Assembly (NCBI RefSeq): GCF_009882985.1
Contig: NZ_WTUZ01000020.1
Coordinates: 431,351-495,350, forward strand
Source of the DNA: Paenibacillus silvestris
GTDB taxonomy: Bacteria > Bacillota > Bacilli > Paenibacillales > NBRC-103111
Direction of reading: 5' to 3'
Length of the DNA: 64,000 nt
Shown: positions 56,481 through 64,000 of the stretch, piece by piece
Layout of the letters: the number at the start of each line of letters is the position of its first letter
Numbering within the stretch: the stretch's first letter is position 1
Program-made: the position numbers and the translations under genes
The notes under the pieces: generated by a model
Seen by the model: only the letters and a program-made list of their open reading frames with translations
The model's database searches: none
Told to the model about the DNA's origin: nothing

Positions 56481-57651
56481 TGCTTTGCAGCTCCTCTCCT
56501 CTTCGTTGCAATCCTTCCGCCCTTTGCGATGTTCCCGTCAAATTGGGGCTGAAAGCAGGCAGGTTAGCTTGCAAGGCACCTAAGTCCTCACCTGAAACGA
56601 GCTGAGCTATCACCTTCCCCGTGATCGGACTAAGCAAAATCCCATTGCGGTAATGCCCGCAGGCCGCAAATAACCCTTTGTACATCGGGATTTCCCCGAT
56701 GTACGGCATACCGTCTGGTGTCTGAGGACGCAGACCTGACCAAGCCTTCTCCCACTCGGCTTCGCCGATTGCGGGCATTACTTGCTTCGCTCTCGCCATC
56801 AGCTCTGCTAGTCCTGCCAGCGACACCTTGCGGTCATAGCTGTGCGGCACAACCGTTGCCCCAACGAGCAGCCGGCCTCCCGCTTTGGGGACGATATAAC
56901 ACCCTGGCGTGAACAGGGTCTTCTGCAGCTCACGCTTCTCTGTGAGAACCGAGAAGCACTCCCCTTTCACGGGATACACCGGCAGGTCGATCCCGCTGCC
57001 AGCGAGGAACTGACCGCTCCACGTCCCGGCCGCAACGACAACGCGGTCGCTATACAGCGGTCCCTCGCTCGTCGTGACGCCGATGACGCGGTCGCGCTCC
57101 GTCAGCAGCCCTTGCACCTGGGCGAATTCTTGCAGCTTCGCCCCGAGCACCCGCGCTGCCTGCGCGAAGGCCGCCGCCAGCTGCGGCGCCTCCACCTGCC
57201 CATCTTCGGGCAGGTACAAAGCCCCGCGCGTCGCCTTGCTCAGCGCGGGTTCGAGCTCTGCGGCTGCGGCTGCGCTCAGCCACTCCGCTTTTTCGCCCGC
57301 TGCGCGCTGGAGCTTCTCCCGCGCGCGCAGCTCCTGCTCCTGAGCGTCGCTGAGCGCGACGTTCAAGAGCCCTTCACGGATGAGACCGATGTCGATGCCC
57401 GTGAGGCTTCTCAGTTCCCCGCTCAGTTCGGGGAACATCGCTCTGCTATGCCGGGCCCACTGGAACAGAGGCCCGGTGTCCTCCATCTCGGACTGCGCTC
57501 CGAGCATGCCGGCTGCGGCAGCCGAGGCCTCCGTCCCTAATCTGCTGCGCTCCAGCAGCGTGACGGACTGGCCTCGCTTCGCCAAGTGATAGGCGATTGA
57601 AGCGCCTATCACACCACCGCCAACGATGATAACATCACTCGTATGCTTCAT
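56464..57651 (-). CDS. thiO: Glycine oxidase ThiO
   Basis: A 395-residue FAD enzyme that oxidises glycine to dehydroglycine for thiazole synthesis. The Rossmann motif is VIIVGGGVIGASIAYHLAKRG. I chose ATG 57651 because AGAGGTGAG is just upstream; GTG at 57660 is an alternative. It overlaps the end of tenI by 17 bases. The C-terminal 25 residues are Arg/Gln-rich and overlap thiS. Confidence 0.95.
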   Translation of the reverse strand: MKHTSDVIIVGGGVIGASIAYHLAKRGQSVTLLERSRLGTEASAAAAGMLGAQSEMEDTGPLFQWARHSRAMFPELSGELRSLTGIDIGLIREGLLNVALSDAQEQELRAREKLQRAAGEKAEWLSAAAAAELEPALSKATRGALYLPEDGQVEAPQLAAAFAQAARVLGAKLQEFAQVQGLLTERDRVIGVTTSEGPLYSDRVVVAAGTWSGQFLAGSGIDLPVYPVKGECFSVLTEKRELQKTLFTPGCYIVPKAGGRLLVGATVVPHSYDRKVSLAGLAELMARAKQVMPAIGEAEWEKAWSGLRPQTPDGMPYIGEIPMYKGLFAACGHYRNGILLSPITGKVIAQLVSGEDLGALQANLPAFSPNLTGTSQRAEGLQRRGEELQSIEAAH

Positions 57652-58279
57652 ATCTCTCACCTCTGGTTTCTTCTAGCTGCAATTCTCGGTTATAAGCTTT
57701 TACTGTTTCCAAGGGGTCAGCTGCCTCCCAAATGCCACTCATCACCGCAATGCCAGAAGCTCCCGCTGCCAATACAGACCTTACTCTTGCTGGTGTTATG
57801 CCACCGATCGCGATGACCGGGATCGTGACCTGCTCGGCAACCTTCCGCAGTTGTTCAAGCCCTCTTGGCTGAACACCGAACTTAGAATTCGTCGCAAAAA
57901 TATGGCCATACAAGACGTAATCCGCACCCTCCCGCTCACGCTTCACGGCTTCCTCTACGCTATGTACGGAAACTCCCGTCCGATGCACGCTTTGGTAGCT
58001 CTCCCTTATTGTCGGCAGCTCCAGGGAGCTTTCGGGAAGGTGCAAACCGCCAAGCCCAGCAGCCTCAGCCATCCAAGAGTACCCGTTGATACAGAGGGTT
58101 TGCGCAGGTACGCCTTTTTCCAACAAGTACTGTACGCCCATAAAAACTTCATCCATCGGCTTCGTTTTCTCACGAATATGAATGGCCGTGACATAAGGAT
58201 GAATCTGGGCAGCAATCGCCGCCATATCCTTCCATGCCAGCTTGCCACTGGATATTACATGCAGTTCGCAATCGGACAA
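57635..58279 (-). CDS. tenI: Thiazole tautomerase TenI
   Basis: A 214-residue ThiE-like barrel that in Bacillus aromatises the thiazole product of ThiG. It has LGGLHLPES, TGVSVHSVEEA, DYVLYGHIFATNSKFGV and VPVIAIGGITP-like VIAIGGITPARV; it lacks the ThiE segment LREKG, with IREKTKPMDE instead. It is the first gene of the thiamine operon, behind the TPP riboswitch. Confidence 0.9.
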   Translation of the reverse strand: MSDCELHVISSGKLAWKDMAAIAAQIHPYVTAIHIREKTKPMDEVFMGVQYLLEKGVPAQTLCINGYSWMAEAAGLGGLHLPESSLELPTIRESYQSVHRTGVSVHSVEEAVKREREGADYVLYGHIFATNSKFGVQPRGLEQLRKVAEQVTIPVIAIGGITPARVRSVLAAGASGIAVMSGIWEAADPLETVKAYNRELQLEETRGERYEAYE

Positions 58280-58348
58280 TTAAGTCCTCCTCCTCACTTT
58301 GAATCGTTGTATCGATAGACAAGGCACCCTACAGCGCCAATCAAGACG

Positions 58349-58381
58349 CAAAAAAACCACTTCTCCTAAGAAAAGTGGTTG
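58349..58381 (-). terminator. Expression-platform terminator of the TPP riboswitch
   Basis: AACCACTTTTCTTAGGAGAA closes on AAGTGGTT and runs into TTTTTTTGCG (minus strand). It lies between the aptamer and tenI, so ligand binding should favour termination. Confidence 0.88.
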
Positions 58382-58414
58382 TAGGATGCCCGCATAATAA
58401 CCATGCATAAATGA

Positions 58415-58512
58415 GGCGCCAAAGTCCGGTTTCCACTTTCCTCCGCTGGTATGACCCAGTTCAGGTTCAAAGGGTTCAGATTGCTCTGTCTCAGCCTTGC
58501 GGCGCCCCTAGG
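58415..58512 (-). promoter_or_regulatory. TPP riboswitch aptamer of the thiamine operon
   Basis: The minus strand shows the conserved THI-box order: a GGGGCGCC closing arm, GGCTGAGA, CCCTTTGAACCTGA, CTGGGTCATACCAGCG, GAGGAAAGTGG, and a GGCGCCTC arm that completes P1. A terminator at 58349-58381 follows at the usual distance. Thiamine pyrophosphate should switch the operon off. Confidence 0.95.
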
Positions 58513-58679
58513 GATACATTCGTATTCATTTGTTCATTATCATAACACGGTATCCAGTCGTTGGAAATAGAAATTTCCATCCCATCTTATCCTAGTCACC
58601 TGAACTTATTGCTCTTATAATAGGGAGATCGCAAACCTCGGCCTTTATTACCCATTGTCAGGAAGGATGAACACACTAG

Positions 58680-59663
58680 ATGCTATCTCATTTGAATCGC
58701 CAACTAGAAAAGATCTTACCGCTCATCACCCCAGTCAGCGTGCTCATCGGTGTTTTGCTCGGCAGTCATTTATCCGGCTATACCTTCTTATCGCCTTGGC
58801 TGTTTGCCTTTATGACGTTTTCGGGCAGCATAAGCTCCAGCTTCAAGGAATTTGTTAAAGTTATCGTGCAGCCTCTCCCACTCATTACTACACTGCTGAT
58901 TCTACATGTTGGCATGCCCTTGCTTGCGCTTGGGCTCGGGCACGCTGTATACAGCCATGAACCGTTAACCATCACAGGCCTCATTCTCGCAGCAGCCATT
59001 CCTACAGGTATTACAAGCTTCGTATGGGTAGCTATTTATCGTGGAAATATCGTGCTGACGCTCTCCATTATTCTTATGGATACCGTTCTTTCACCGTTTG
59101 TTGTCCCTTATACACTCTCTGCGCTGGTCGGTACGAAAGTCCAAATGGACACTCTGGCCATGATGAGGGGTCTATTCTTCATGATCGTCGTCCCTTCCAT
59201 ACTAGGCATGCTGCTTAACCAATGGACAAAAGGCAGAGTTAAGGAGCAATGGAGCGGCCGTCTAGGTCCTTTTTCGAAAATATGCATGGGCATCGTTGTC
59301 GCTATTAACAGCTCTGTTATCGCTCCATATTTACGTGATTTTAATGCCAAGCTGCTTGGTTTGGCTGGTTTTGTACTAGCTCTCGCTTCCCTCGGCTACA
59401 TCCTGGGATGGATTGTCGCGAAGCTGATGAAGTGGGATCAGGACGTCGTCGTGGCTCTTACGTTTAACAGCGGTATGCGGAATATTAGCGCCGGCGCCGT
59501 GCTGGCTGTAGCGTACTTTCCGCCTCCGGTGGCGATTCCCGTTGTGCTCGGGATGCTGTTCCAGCAGTCGCTGGCGTCGTTATTTGGTTTTCTTTTGAAC
59601 AGAAGATACGCCCTGAAAAGTGATAGGCCTAATCTGACTATGAATCGTGCCAAGCAAGTTTAA
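58680..59663 (+). CDS. Bile acid:sodium symporter (BASS) family transporter
   Basis: A 327-residue protein with nine or ten membrane helices. AAAIPTGITSFVWVAIYRGN and ALTFNSGMRNISAGAVLAVA match the crossover segments that bind sodium and substrate in this family (YocS/YfeH-like). Possible substrates are organic anions such as keto acids; nothing in the locus decides. Its neighbour upstream is the TPP riboswitch on the other strand, so a role in thiamine precursor uptake is conceivable but unsupported. GGAAGGATG lies about 15 bases before the start. Confidence 0.9.
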   Translation: MLSHLNRQLEKILPLITPVSVLIGVLLGSHLSGYTFLSPWLFAFMTFSGSISSSFKEFVKVIVQPLPLITTLLILHVGMPLLALGLGHAVYSHEPLTITGLILAAAIPTGITSFVWVAIYRGNIVLTLSIILMDTVLSPFVVPYTLSALVGTKVQMDTLAMMRGLFFMIVVPSILGMLLNQWTKGRVKEQWSGRLGPFSKICMGIVVAINSSVIAPYLRDFNAKLLGLAGFVLALASLGYILGWIVAKLMKWDQDVVVALTFNSGMRNISAGAVLAVAYFPPPVAIPVVLGMLFQQSLASLFGFLLNRRYALKSDRPNLTMNRAKQV

Positions 59664-59751
59664 TCGAGGGGCTGCGTGTGCAGCTTCTTTTTTATTGGAA
59701 ATAAAAGGAACTTTCACTCACGCTTCAGTCTAATATTCTGGAGGTGATCGC

Positions 59752-59901
59752 ATGTCATTGTTTAAAAAACAGTCTCCTTTTCGAACAATTCTCAGTAGTT
59801 ATCTCAAAAGTCCTCTGATCTGGTTCTGCATCGTAACTGGAATATTCATTGTGCCTCTTCTAGGTTACCTAGTACTTTGGCTATTAGTACTTGGAGAGTA
59901 A
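59752..59901 (+). CDS. Small membrane protein, 49 residues
   Basis: ATG at 59752 follows GGAGGTGATCGC, an excellent ribosome binding site at 6 bases spacing. The product has a basic N-terminus (SLFKKQSPFR) and about 27 hydrophobic residues (PLIWFCIVTGIFIVPLLGYL onward), so it is one long or two short membrane helices. I recognise no family. It ends 10 bases before the convergent FAD lipoprotein gene. The perfect ribosome binding site makes a real gene likely. Confidence 0.7.
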   Translation: MSLFKKQSPFRTILSSYLKSPLIWFCIVTGIFIVPLLGYLVLWLLVLGE

Positions 59902-59911
59902 CCACATGCCA

Positions 59912-61411
59912 TTACGGAAGCAAGAGTTTGCCTATATTCAGTTGATGAATTTGATCCTCTGTTAAACCACTCAGCTTATTTTTGGCCGTAACACCATTCA
60001 GGGTAATTCCATACGTATTTTTTAAATATTCATGCATATCTTGCATATCTTTTTGTGTTAATTTACTTAAATCCCTCTCTCCTTTTAAATGCCCAAGCAG
60101 GATCCCTATGACTTCAGCCGCCAAAGAGGTATTAGCTTGAATGCGCGCACTGCCATAGGCGACAGATGAGGCTCCCACGTTTTTACCTGCTAGAATGACG
60201 TTGGCAAACCCTTTGGGAATAAAAGAACGTAGAGGCATACCATATTTGTCGGGGTCCCCACTATGTTGTCCCCAAGTGTGACTTGCTGTTCCTTGAAGAT
60301 CAATTGGATATCCTCCGATGCTCACATTGTCCCAGAACATGCTGCCGCCCATCAGGTCCGATGCCTGCAATACATACTCCGTTTGATAACGGTTATAGTC
60401 ACGAATGTACAAATAATCTGGAAAGCCATTGATTTCAGCCTTATCCCAACCATTCAATTGTTCACGCAGATGAGGTAAGATACGGAGCGTCTCTGCCTTT
60501 CCTCTTTCTAGTGCAGCTTGTACACTATCCTTGTCCGAAGGATCCACATGAAATAGCAAAAGGGCATTAATGAGCACCTCACCATCTCGCTGGTTGATCG
60601 CATTTAACCCGCGAAGAAATACTTCCCTGCTGCTTGGGGTGAATGCGGCCCCGACATTTCCAAAGCCCCACGTAAATTTATCTGTAACCGTAGTCGTTGC
60701 ACCATACTTATTTTCTATATCTTTTTTGGTCAGCTGACTCATTTCACCCTGGAACTTCCCCCAGTCTACGTTGCGAAATTTCATCATGATGGAAGCTGCC
60801 ATATACACTTGTGCTCCGCCGAATACAGTCTCAATGCCCGGCATACGTTCCAGTTCAAGACCACCTACTAAAGCGTTGAAATCCGTATTTTCTACCCAGT
60901 AGTCAGCACTGATGGTCTTGTCTGCTCCTTCTTTTGTACGATAGGTTATCGACTTTATTTTCTGAGTGCCTGTAACCGTATCTTTGACCCTATCAACGTT
61001 GGTTATAGAGATGCCAGATTCAAATGGTATCCCCTTAATGAGTGAATTGAAATACTGCTCAAATTCATTTGCTTTTCTGATCTCTCCACTTTTATAGCGA
61101 CTAAAAAGCTCCTTCACTCTTCCCTGAAGCAAGGAATGATTTTGGTCATCAACCGGCTCATCCAGAAACTGCATCTGCCCTTGAATGAGCTGTCCTCCAG
61201 GTTGCTCTCTGGGATCTAGAATGGTCACCGACACCCCTTCGTCGATAGCCGCTCTAGCCAGATAAACGCCTTCTATTTCCGATCCAATTACAACAACATG
61301 GGTTGCTTGGTGTTTTTCTTTTTCCACTTGAACTTTCTCCTGATCACAAGCAGCTATAAATAATAAACAGGTAAAAAGCAAACCGATTTCTAAGCCTTGA
61401 TACTTTCTCAT
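59912..61411 (-). CDS. FAD-dependent oxidoreductase, lipoprotein
   Basis: A 499-residue protein of the FAD_oxidored type. It starts with a lipoprotein signal (LLFIAAC, Cys near residue 22), which is unusual for a flavoenzyme and places it outside the membrane. The nucleotide-binding motif is VVVIGSEIEGVYLARAA; a Glu replaces the middle Gly of GxGxxG. A PGGQL motif, GGYPIDLQGTASHTWGQHSG and NVILAGKNVGASSVAYGSAR follow, as in the family. No partner gene is next to it. Function unknown. Confidence 0.82.
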   Translation of the reverse strand: MRKYQGLEIGLLFTCLLFIAACDQEKVQVEKEKHQATHVVVIGSEIEGVYLARAAIDEGVSVTILDPREQPGGQLIQGQMQFLDEPVDDQNHSLLQGRVKELFSRYKSGEIRKANEFEQYFNSLIKGIPFESGISITNVDRVKDTVTGTQKIKSITYRTKEGADKTISADYWVENTDFNALVGGLELERMPGIETVFGGAQVYMAASIMMKFRNVDWGKFQGEMSQLTKKDIENKYGATTTVTDKFTWGFGNVGAAFTPSSREVFLRGLNAINQRDGEVLINALLLFHVDPSDKDSVQAALERGKAETLRILPHLREQLNGWDKAEINGFPDYLYIRDYNRYQTEYVLQASDLMGGSMFWDNVSIGGYPIDLQGTASHTWGQHSGDPDKYGMPLRSFIPKGFANVILAGKNVGASSVAYGSARIQANTSLAAEVIGILLGHLKGERDLSKLTQKDMQDMHEYLKNTYGITLNGVTAKNKLSGLTEDQIHQLNIGKLLLP

Positions 61412-61600
61412 CGCTTCCTCCAGTTACAAATAATGGATATTCAACAATTGGACGATACCCCCGCTTTAAAGTTCAATCGCATTATACTCAGCCATCTTTA
61501 AGCTAACTTTTATCTACAATTCAGCTTCCCTTCTCTTTTTTTTCATAATTGGGCCGTACAATGAGGGAGAAGATCAAGGATAGGAGTGGTACATAAACAT

Positions 61601-62311
61601 ATGAAAATGAAACAAATAGCTGGCCTATGCATCCTTATTCCCGCTTTGCTCAGCGGCTGCGGCAATCAATCTGCCCCTCAGCAAGTAGCGGCGAGTACAG
61701 CTCAGCCTGGGCAGTCTTCGCAGCAGAACGCGCAGTCTACAGCCGATGGAAAGCAGGGCCAGAATCGGCCTGCCATGAGTCAGGCGCAGAGACAATTGTT
61801 CAGCACCTTCCAAACGCTTCTCATGATGGACAAGGCTGAAGGACTTGCGATCACCAAGGAGCAGGCCCAAGTCATGCTGCCTGTTGCGCAGGATATCGAA
61901 ACCAAAGCTGAGCTCAGCGACGACAACAAAACCAAGTTGTTCGAAAAGCTGACGGACGCTCAGAAGAAGTTCATCGACGACTTCGCGAACCGGATGGCTA
62001 ATCGGGGGAATGGCGGTGGGAATGGACCAGGAGGAGCTAACGGAGGAAATCAAGGTGATGGCACGCGCGGGAATGGTGGCGGGCAAAAAGGTGGAAAACC
62101 AGACGCATCAGCATCAACTTCTCCCTCGGCTTCACCGAATGCAGCAGCGAGTTCAGACGGCACGGACACTGGGAAGCAGCCTCGCGAGAACGGCGGTAAA
62201 GCAGGCGGCAACCGTCCTGTCGGTGGCAATGGCTTTGGCAATGGCAATGGCGGGCAAATGAAAGATCCGGCCAAACAGCTTGTTGAGCTCTTGCAGGAGA
62301 GAGTGAAATAA
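61601..62311 (+). CDS. Gly/Asn-rich lipoprotein of unknown function
   Basis: A 236-residue protein with lipoprotein signal MKMKQIAGLCILIPALLSGC. A helical core follows (about 65-135, TFQTLLMMDKAEGLAITKEQ), then a low-complexity Gly/Asn/Ser/Pro tail. I chose ATG 61601 because the lipobox then lies about 20 residues in; GTG 61586 would add five residues. I recognise no known family for the core. Confidence 0.8.
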   Translation: MKMKQIAGLCILIPALLSGCGNQSAPQQVAASTAQPGQSSQQNAQSTADGKQGQNRPAMSQAQRQLFSTFQTLLMMDKAEGLAITKEQAQVMLPVAQDIETKAELSDDNKTKLFEKLTDAQKKFIDDFANRMANRGNGGGNGPGGANGGNQGDGTRGNGGGQKGGKPDASASTSPSASPNAAASSDGTDTGKQPRENGGKAGGNRPVGGNGFGNGNGGQMKDPAKQLVELLQERVK

Positions 62312-62360
62312 AGCAGCAAGTCTGCTTTAGACGAACTTCAGAGCCTGTCGATGCATGGAT

Positions 62361-62590
62361 GACTGTTTTGGATAGATGGAAAAACTACCGTTAATCTGCT
62401 TAGTTTATTCGCTGGGAGCGAAATAGCGGTAGAAACTCCAGCTAATGGCCCCCTAGCTGGATGAAAATGCGCTAGTATGGCGAAATTAGCGGTAGAAAAT
62501 CCATTTAATTGGACAAAAATGGAATAACCAGAGGAATTAGCTGGAGTAATCGGCGTTAAGTATGCGGAACTCCAGTTCCCTAAAGCTCGA
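62361..62590. repeat. Dispersed intergenic repeat, copy A
   Basis: TTAGCGGTAGAAAATCCATT (62485-62504) and AGCGGTAGAAACTCC (62424-62438) are internal repeats. TAGCTGGAGTAATCGGCG at 62538-62559 (22 bases with its end) is the exact reverse complement of 40159-40180. GAACTCCAGTTCCC near 62568 matches the array at 33211. An ORF on the minus strand across this element has no ribosome binding site and is not counted as a gene. Confidence 0.75.
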
Positions 62591-62598
62591 TCCCAACT

Positions 62599-62650
62599 AA
62601 AAAAAGGGCTACCCGTCAGTAGATTCATCTACATTGGGGACAGCCCTTTC
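62599..62650 (-). terminator. Terminator after the 173-residue protein gene
   Basis: AAAGGGCTGTCCCC pairs with GGGTAGCCCTTT (minus strand), followed by TTTTT. It lies 12 bases past the stop. Confidence 0.85.
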
Positions 62651-62662
62651 TCGCGTTCATAG

Positions 62663-63184
62663 TTAACCTCTGAGTGCCTGAACAACCTGCTCGGCATTAG
62701 CTTCACCGCTTGCTACCAGCTCGACGTGGTCGGCAAACATATCACACATATACACGAATAAGCTCAAAATTTCCAACACTTCTTCGCTGTCAAAAGAGCG
62801 GGCAGCCGAGATGCTATACACGTAGCGGTAATGCAGCTCGTTATGCTCATTAATGCCAAAATGGCCAATCGGCAGTCGCGTATTGATCTCAAGCAGAACA
62901 GCAGCAACCTCATCGCGCATGCTTTCTTCGAGATGAAAAGGAAGCGTACTGTAAATTTGCAGCAATTGGATTGCTGCGATCTCTTCGTCGTTCAAAGGTA
63001 AAAAGCTAAAGTGCAGAAAGCGTTCCCGCTCTTTTTTATCCTCCTGAAACCCTGCCATCAGCACATGAAGCGGAATCGCTTCTGATTTCTCCAACAAATT
63101 GGTGGCAAGGCCTGTCTCATCCAAAATCTCTTTGAGAAGCCCTAACTGCGTGAAATGACGCGTGTGTACATGATCTGGCAGCAT
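62663..63184 (-). CDS. Unrecognised 173-residue acidic protein, YbjN/chaperone-like fold possible
   Basis: An acidic, soluble protein. The middle (IYSTLPFHLEESMRDEVAAV) and LHYRYVYSISAARSFDSEEV recall the YbjN domain, a fold related to type III secretion chaperones, but I am not sure. It begins MLPDHVHTRHFTQLGLLKEI. It lies just downstream of a DUF4157 protein, a marker of contractile injection systems, so a chaperone role for an injected protein is a conceivable but unproven idea. Terminators flank it on both sides. Confidence 0.75.
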   Translation of the reverse strand: MLPDHVHTRHFTQLGLLKEILDETGLATNLLEKSEAIPLHVLMAGFQEDKKERERFLHFSFLPLNDEEIAAIQLLQIYSTLPFHLEESMRDEVAAVLLEINTRLPIGHFGINEHNELHYRYVYSISAARSFDSEEVLEILSLFVYMCDMFADHVELVASGEANAEQVVQALRG

Positions 63185-63342
63185 ATGTGTCCGCCCTCCT
63201 ACTTTCTTATGCCCAAAACTTCAACTAGGCTGCTTATTCATTTAATCTGATCATTCTTAACTTTCTCAAGCGCAAATATACTTAGTCCCAACGTACAGCG
63301 CTTCTAAGAAGCTGTGAATACGACGGGCTCACTCCTGCATGC

Positions 63343-63379
63343 AAAAAAGCAACAGGCGACATCATTAATCCTGTTGCTC
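63343..63379 (-). terminator. Terminator after the DUF4157 gene
   Basis: AGCAACAGG and CCTGTTGCT form a 9-base-pair stem followed by TTTTTTGC (minus strand), 14 bases past the stop. Confidence 0.85.
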
Positions 63380-63392
63380 CTACGGAATTCAC

Positions 63393-64000
63393 TTATTTGC
63401 CGCCACGCTGTTGGATGACATGCGTTAACTCATGTCCAAGCAGCTCCTGACCTTGATGCGAATCTGGGTTATATCGACCTTCACGGAAGAAGATATCATT
63501 CCCTGTCGCAAATGCCTCCGCACCTAACGAAGCATTCAGCTTCGACGACTCGGCATCTTGATGGATGTTCACATTGCTGAAATCCGCATTAAAGGCTGAT
63601 TCCATCTTGGCCTGAATCTGCGCGTCCATCTTACTGCCGCTGCCTTGCTTGGATTTAATCTGCGACTCAACGGAAGCCCCTGCCTCAAATTCTCCACCGT
63701 CAGACGGCTTCATCTGCAGCTCTTCCTCCTCCGACTCTCCGCCTTCGCTTCGCTGAATCGTCTCCGAGGACGGCTTCATCTGCAGCTCTTCCTCTTCCAT
63801 CTCTCCGCCTTCGCTTCGCTGAATCGTCTCCGAGGATGGCTTCATCTGCAGCTCTTCCTCTTCCATCTCTCCGCCTTCGCTCCGCTGAATCGTCTCCGAG
63901 GACGGCTTCATCTGCAGCTCTTCCTCTTCCATCTCTCCACCTTCGCTCCGCTGAATCGTCTCCGAGGACGGCTTCATCTGCAGCTCTTCCTCTTCCATCT
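63393..64000 (-). CDS. DUF4157 (eCIS core) protein, 5' end outside window
   Basis: About 202 residues are visible; the frame stays open to the right edge, so the true start lies beyond. The C-terminal 80 residues are a DUF4157 domain with ESAFNADFSNVNIHQDAESS, GAEAFATGNDIFFREGRY and the zinc metalloprotease-like motif GHELTHVIQQ. This domain is common near extracellular contractile injection system genes. The N-terminal part is four copies of a 22-residue acidic repeat (unit EEEELQMKPSSETIQRSEGG) plus a partial copy. Internal Met codons in the repeats make a start inside the window possible but unlikely. Confidence 0.88.
   Translation of the reverse strand, partial: MEEEELQMKPSSETIQRSEGGEMEEEELQMKPSSETIQRSEGGEMEEEELQMKPSSETIQRSEGGEMEEEELQMKPSSETIQRSEGGESEEEELQMKPSDGGEFEAGASVESQIKSKQGSGSKMDAQIQAKMESAFNADFSNVNIHQDAESSKLNASLGAEAFATGNDIFFREGRYNPDSHQGQELLGHELTHVIQQRGGK
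63713..64000. repeat. 66-base tandem repeat inside the DUF4157 gene
   Basis: A 66-base unit (22 codons) is repeated four times with one shortened copy at the domain side and continues past the right edge. Units differ by single bases such as GCTTCGC against GCTCCGC, so expansion is recent. The period keeps the frame. Confidence 0.9.

Noticed and set aside
56842..57540. Plus-strand ORF of 232 codons over thiO
   Set aside because: Shadow frame of a GC-rich segment; composition dominated by Arg, Leu, Gln and Ala.
62338..62628. Minus-strand ORF of 96 codons
   Set aside because: It coincides with the dispersed repeat and has no ribosome binding site; related copies of the repeat do not keep the frame.
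63713..64000. CRISPR or satellite array
   Set aside because: The 66-base period is a multiple of three and lies inside an open coding frame.

Overview
The window looks like a chromosomal segment of a Paenibacillus-type Firmicute (Bacillales). This is inferred from gene content and composition, not from a marker gene: moderate GC, strong AGGAGG-type ribosome binding sites, a very large secreted multidomain glycosidase, an SLH-domain S-layer protein, YesM/YesN-like two-component genes beside sugar ABC transporter genes, a YhcN/YlaJ-type spore lipoprotein, a caa3 oxidase operon of Bacillus type and a TPP-riboswitch thiamine operon.

Region 1 (1-15.4 kb, minus strand) is a carbohydrate locus. It has two sugar ABC permeases and a GH42 beta-galactosidase in one operon, then a sensor kinase, an 83-residue ORF and an AraC-type response regulator, then a solute-binding lipoprotein, then a secreted enzyme of more than 1,930 residues that runs off the left edge. 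That enzyme joins a GH30 endo-1,6-galactanase-like domain to a GH43 exo-1,3-galactanase-like domain, with F5/8C, Ig-like and cohesin-like modules. Together they suggest type II arabinogalactan degradation: secreted cleavage, oligosaccharide import, cytoplasmic galactose release and two-component control. A TGAAAGCGT-containing element precedes the permease, kinase and binding-protein genes. No ABC ATPase gene is present, so a shared one must serve.

Region 2 (15.5-22.8 kb) holds a MarR regulator, an S-layer protein, an ABC exporter pair and a VOC-family remnant. Upstream of the S-layer gene are three near-consensus promoters; the two distal ones are each followed at once by a terminator hairpin, as duplicated promoter-terminator cassettes.

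Region 3 (22.9-31.9 kb) holds ctaCDEF, ctaG and a DUF420 gene for the caa3 oxidase, then a spore lipoprotein, a DEAD-box helicase with a long Arg/Gly/Ser tail and a guanylate-kinase-like gene with an altered P-loop. Region 4 (32-41.7 kb) holds CvfC/YpgR-like HEAT protein, an M48 protease, a C39-like protease that may start at ATT, an IF-3 paralogue, a luciferase-like oxidoreductase, a PAP2 phosphatase, a TVP38 protein and a SEC-C protein. Region 5 (41.8-49.6 kb) is the histidine utilisation operon hutHUIG with a hairpin in its leader, then a sugar isomerase with a divergent AraC regulator. Region 6 (50-58.5 kb) holds an M29 aminopeptidase with its HTH gene, then the thiamine operon tenI-thiO-thiS-thiG-thiD-thiE-thiC behind a TPP riboswitch. 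Region 7 (58.6-64 kb) holds a BASS transporter, a 49-residue membrane protein, an FAD-dependent lipoprotein, a Gly/Asn-rich lipoprotein, an unrecognised acidic protein and the 3' part of a DUF4157 (eCIS core) gene with a 66-bp tandem repeat.

Intergenic DNA carries at least three repeat families, near 33.2, 40.1, 49.7 and 62.4 kb, some in inverted copies. No tRNA, rRNA, CRISPR array, prophage or insertion sequence was seen.
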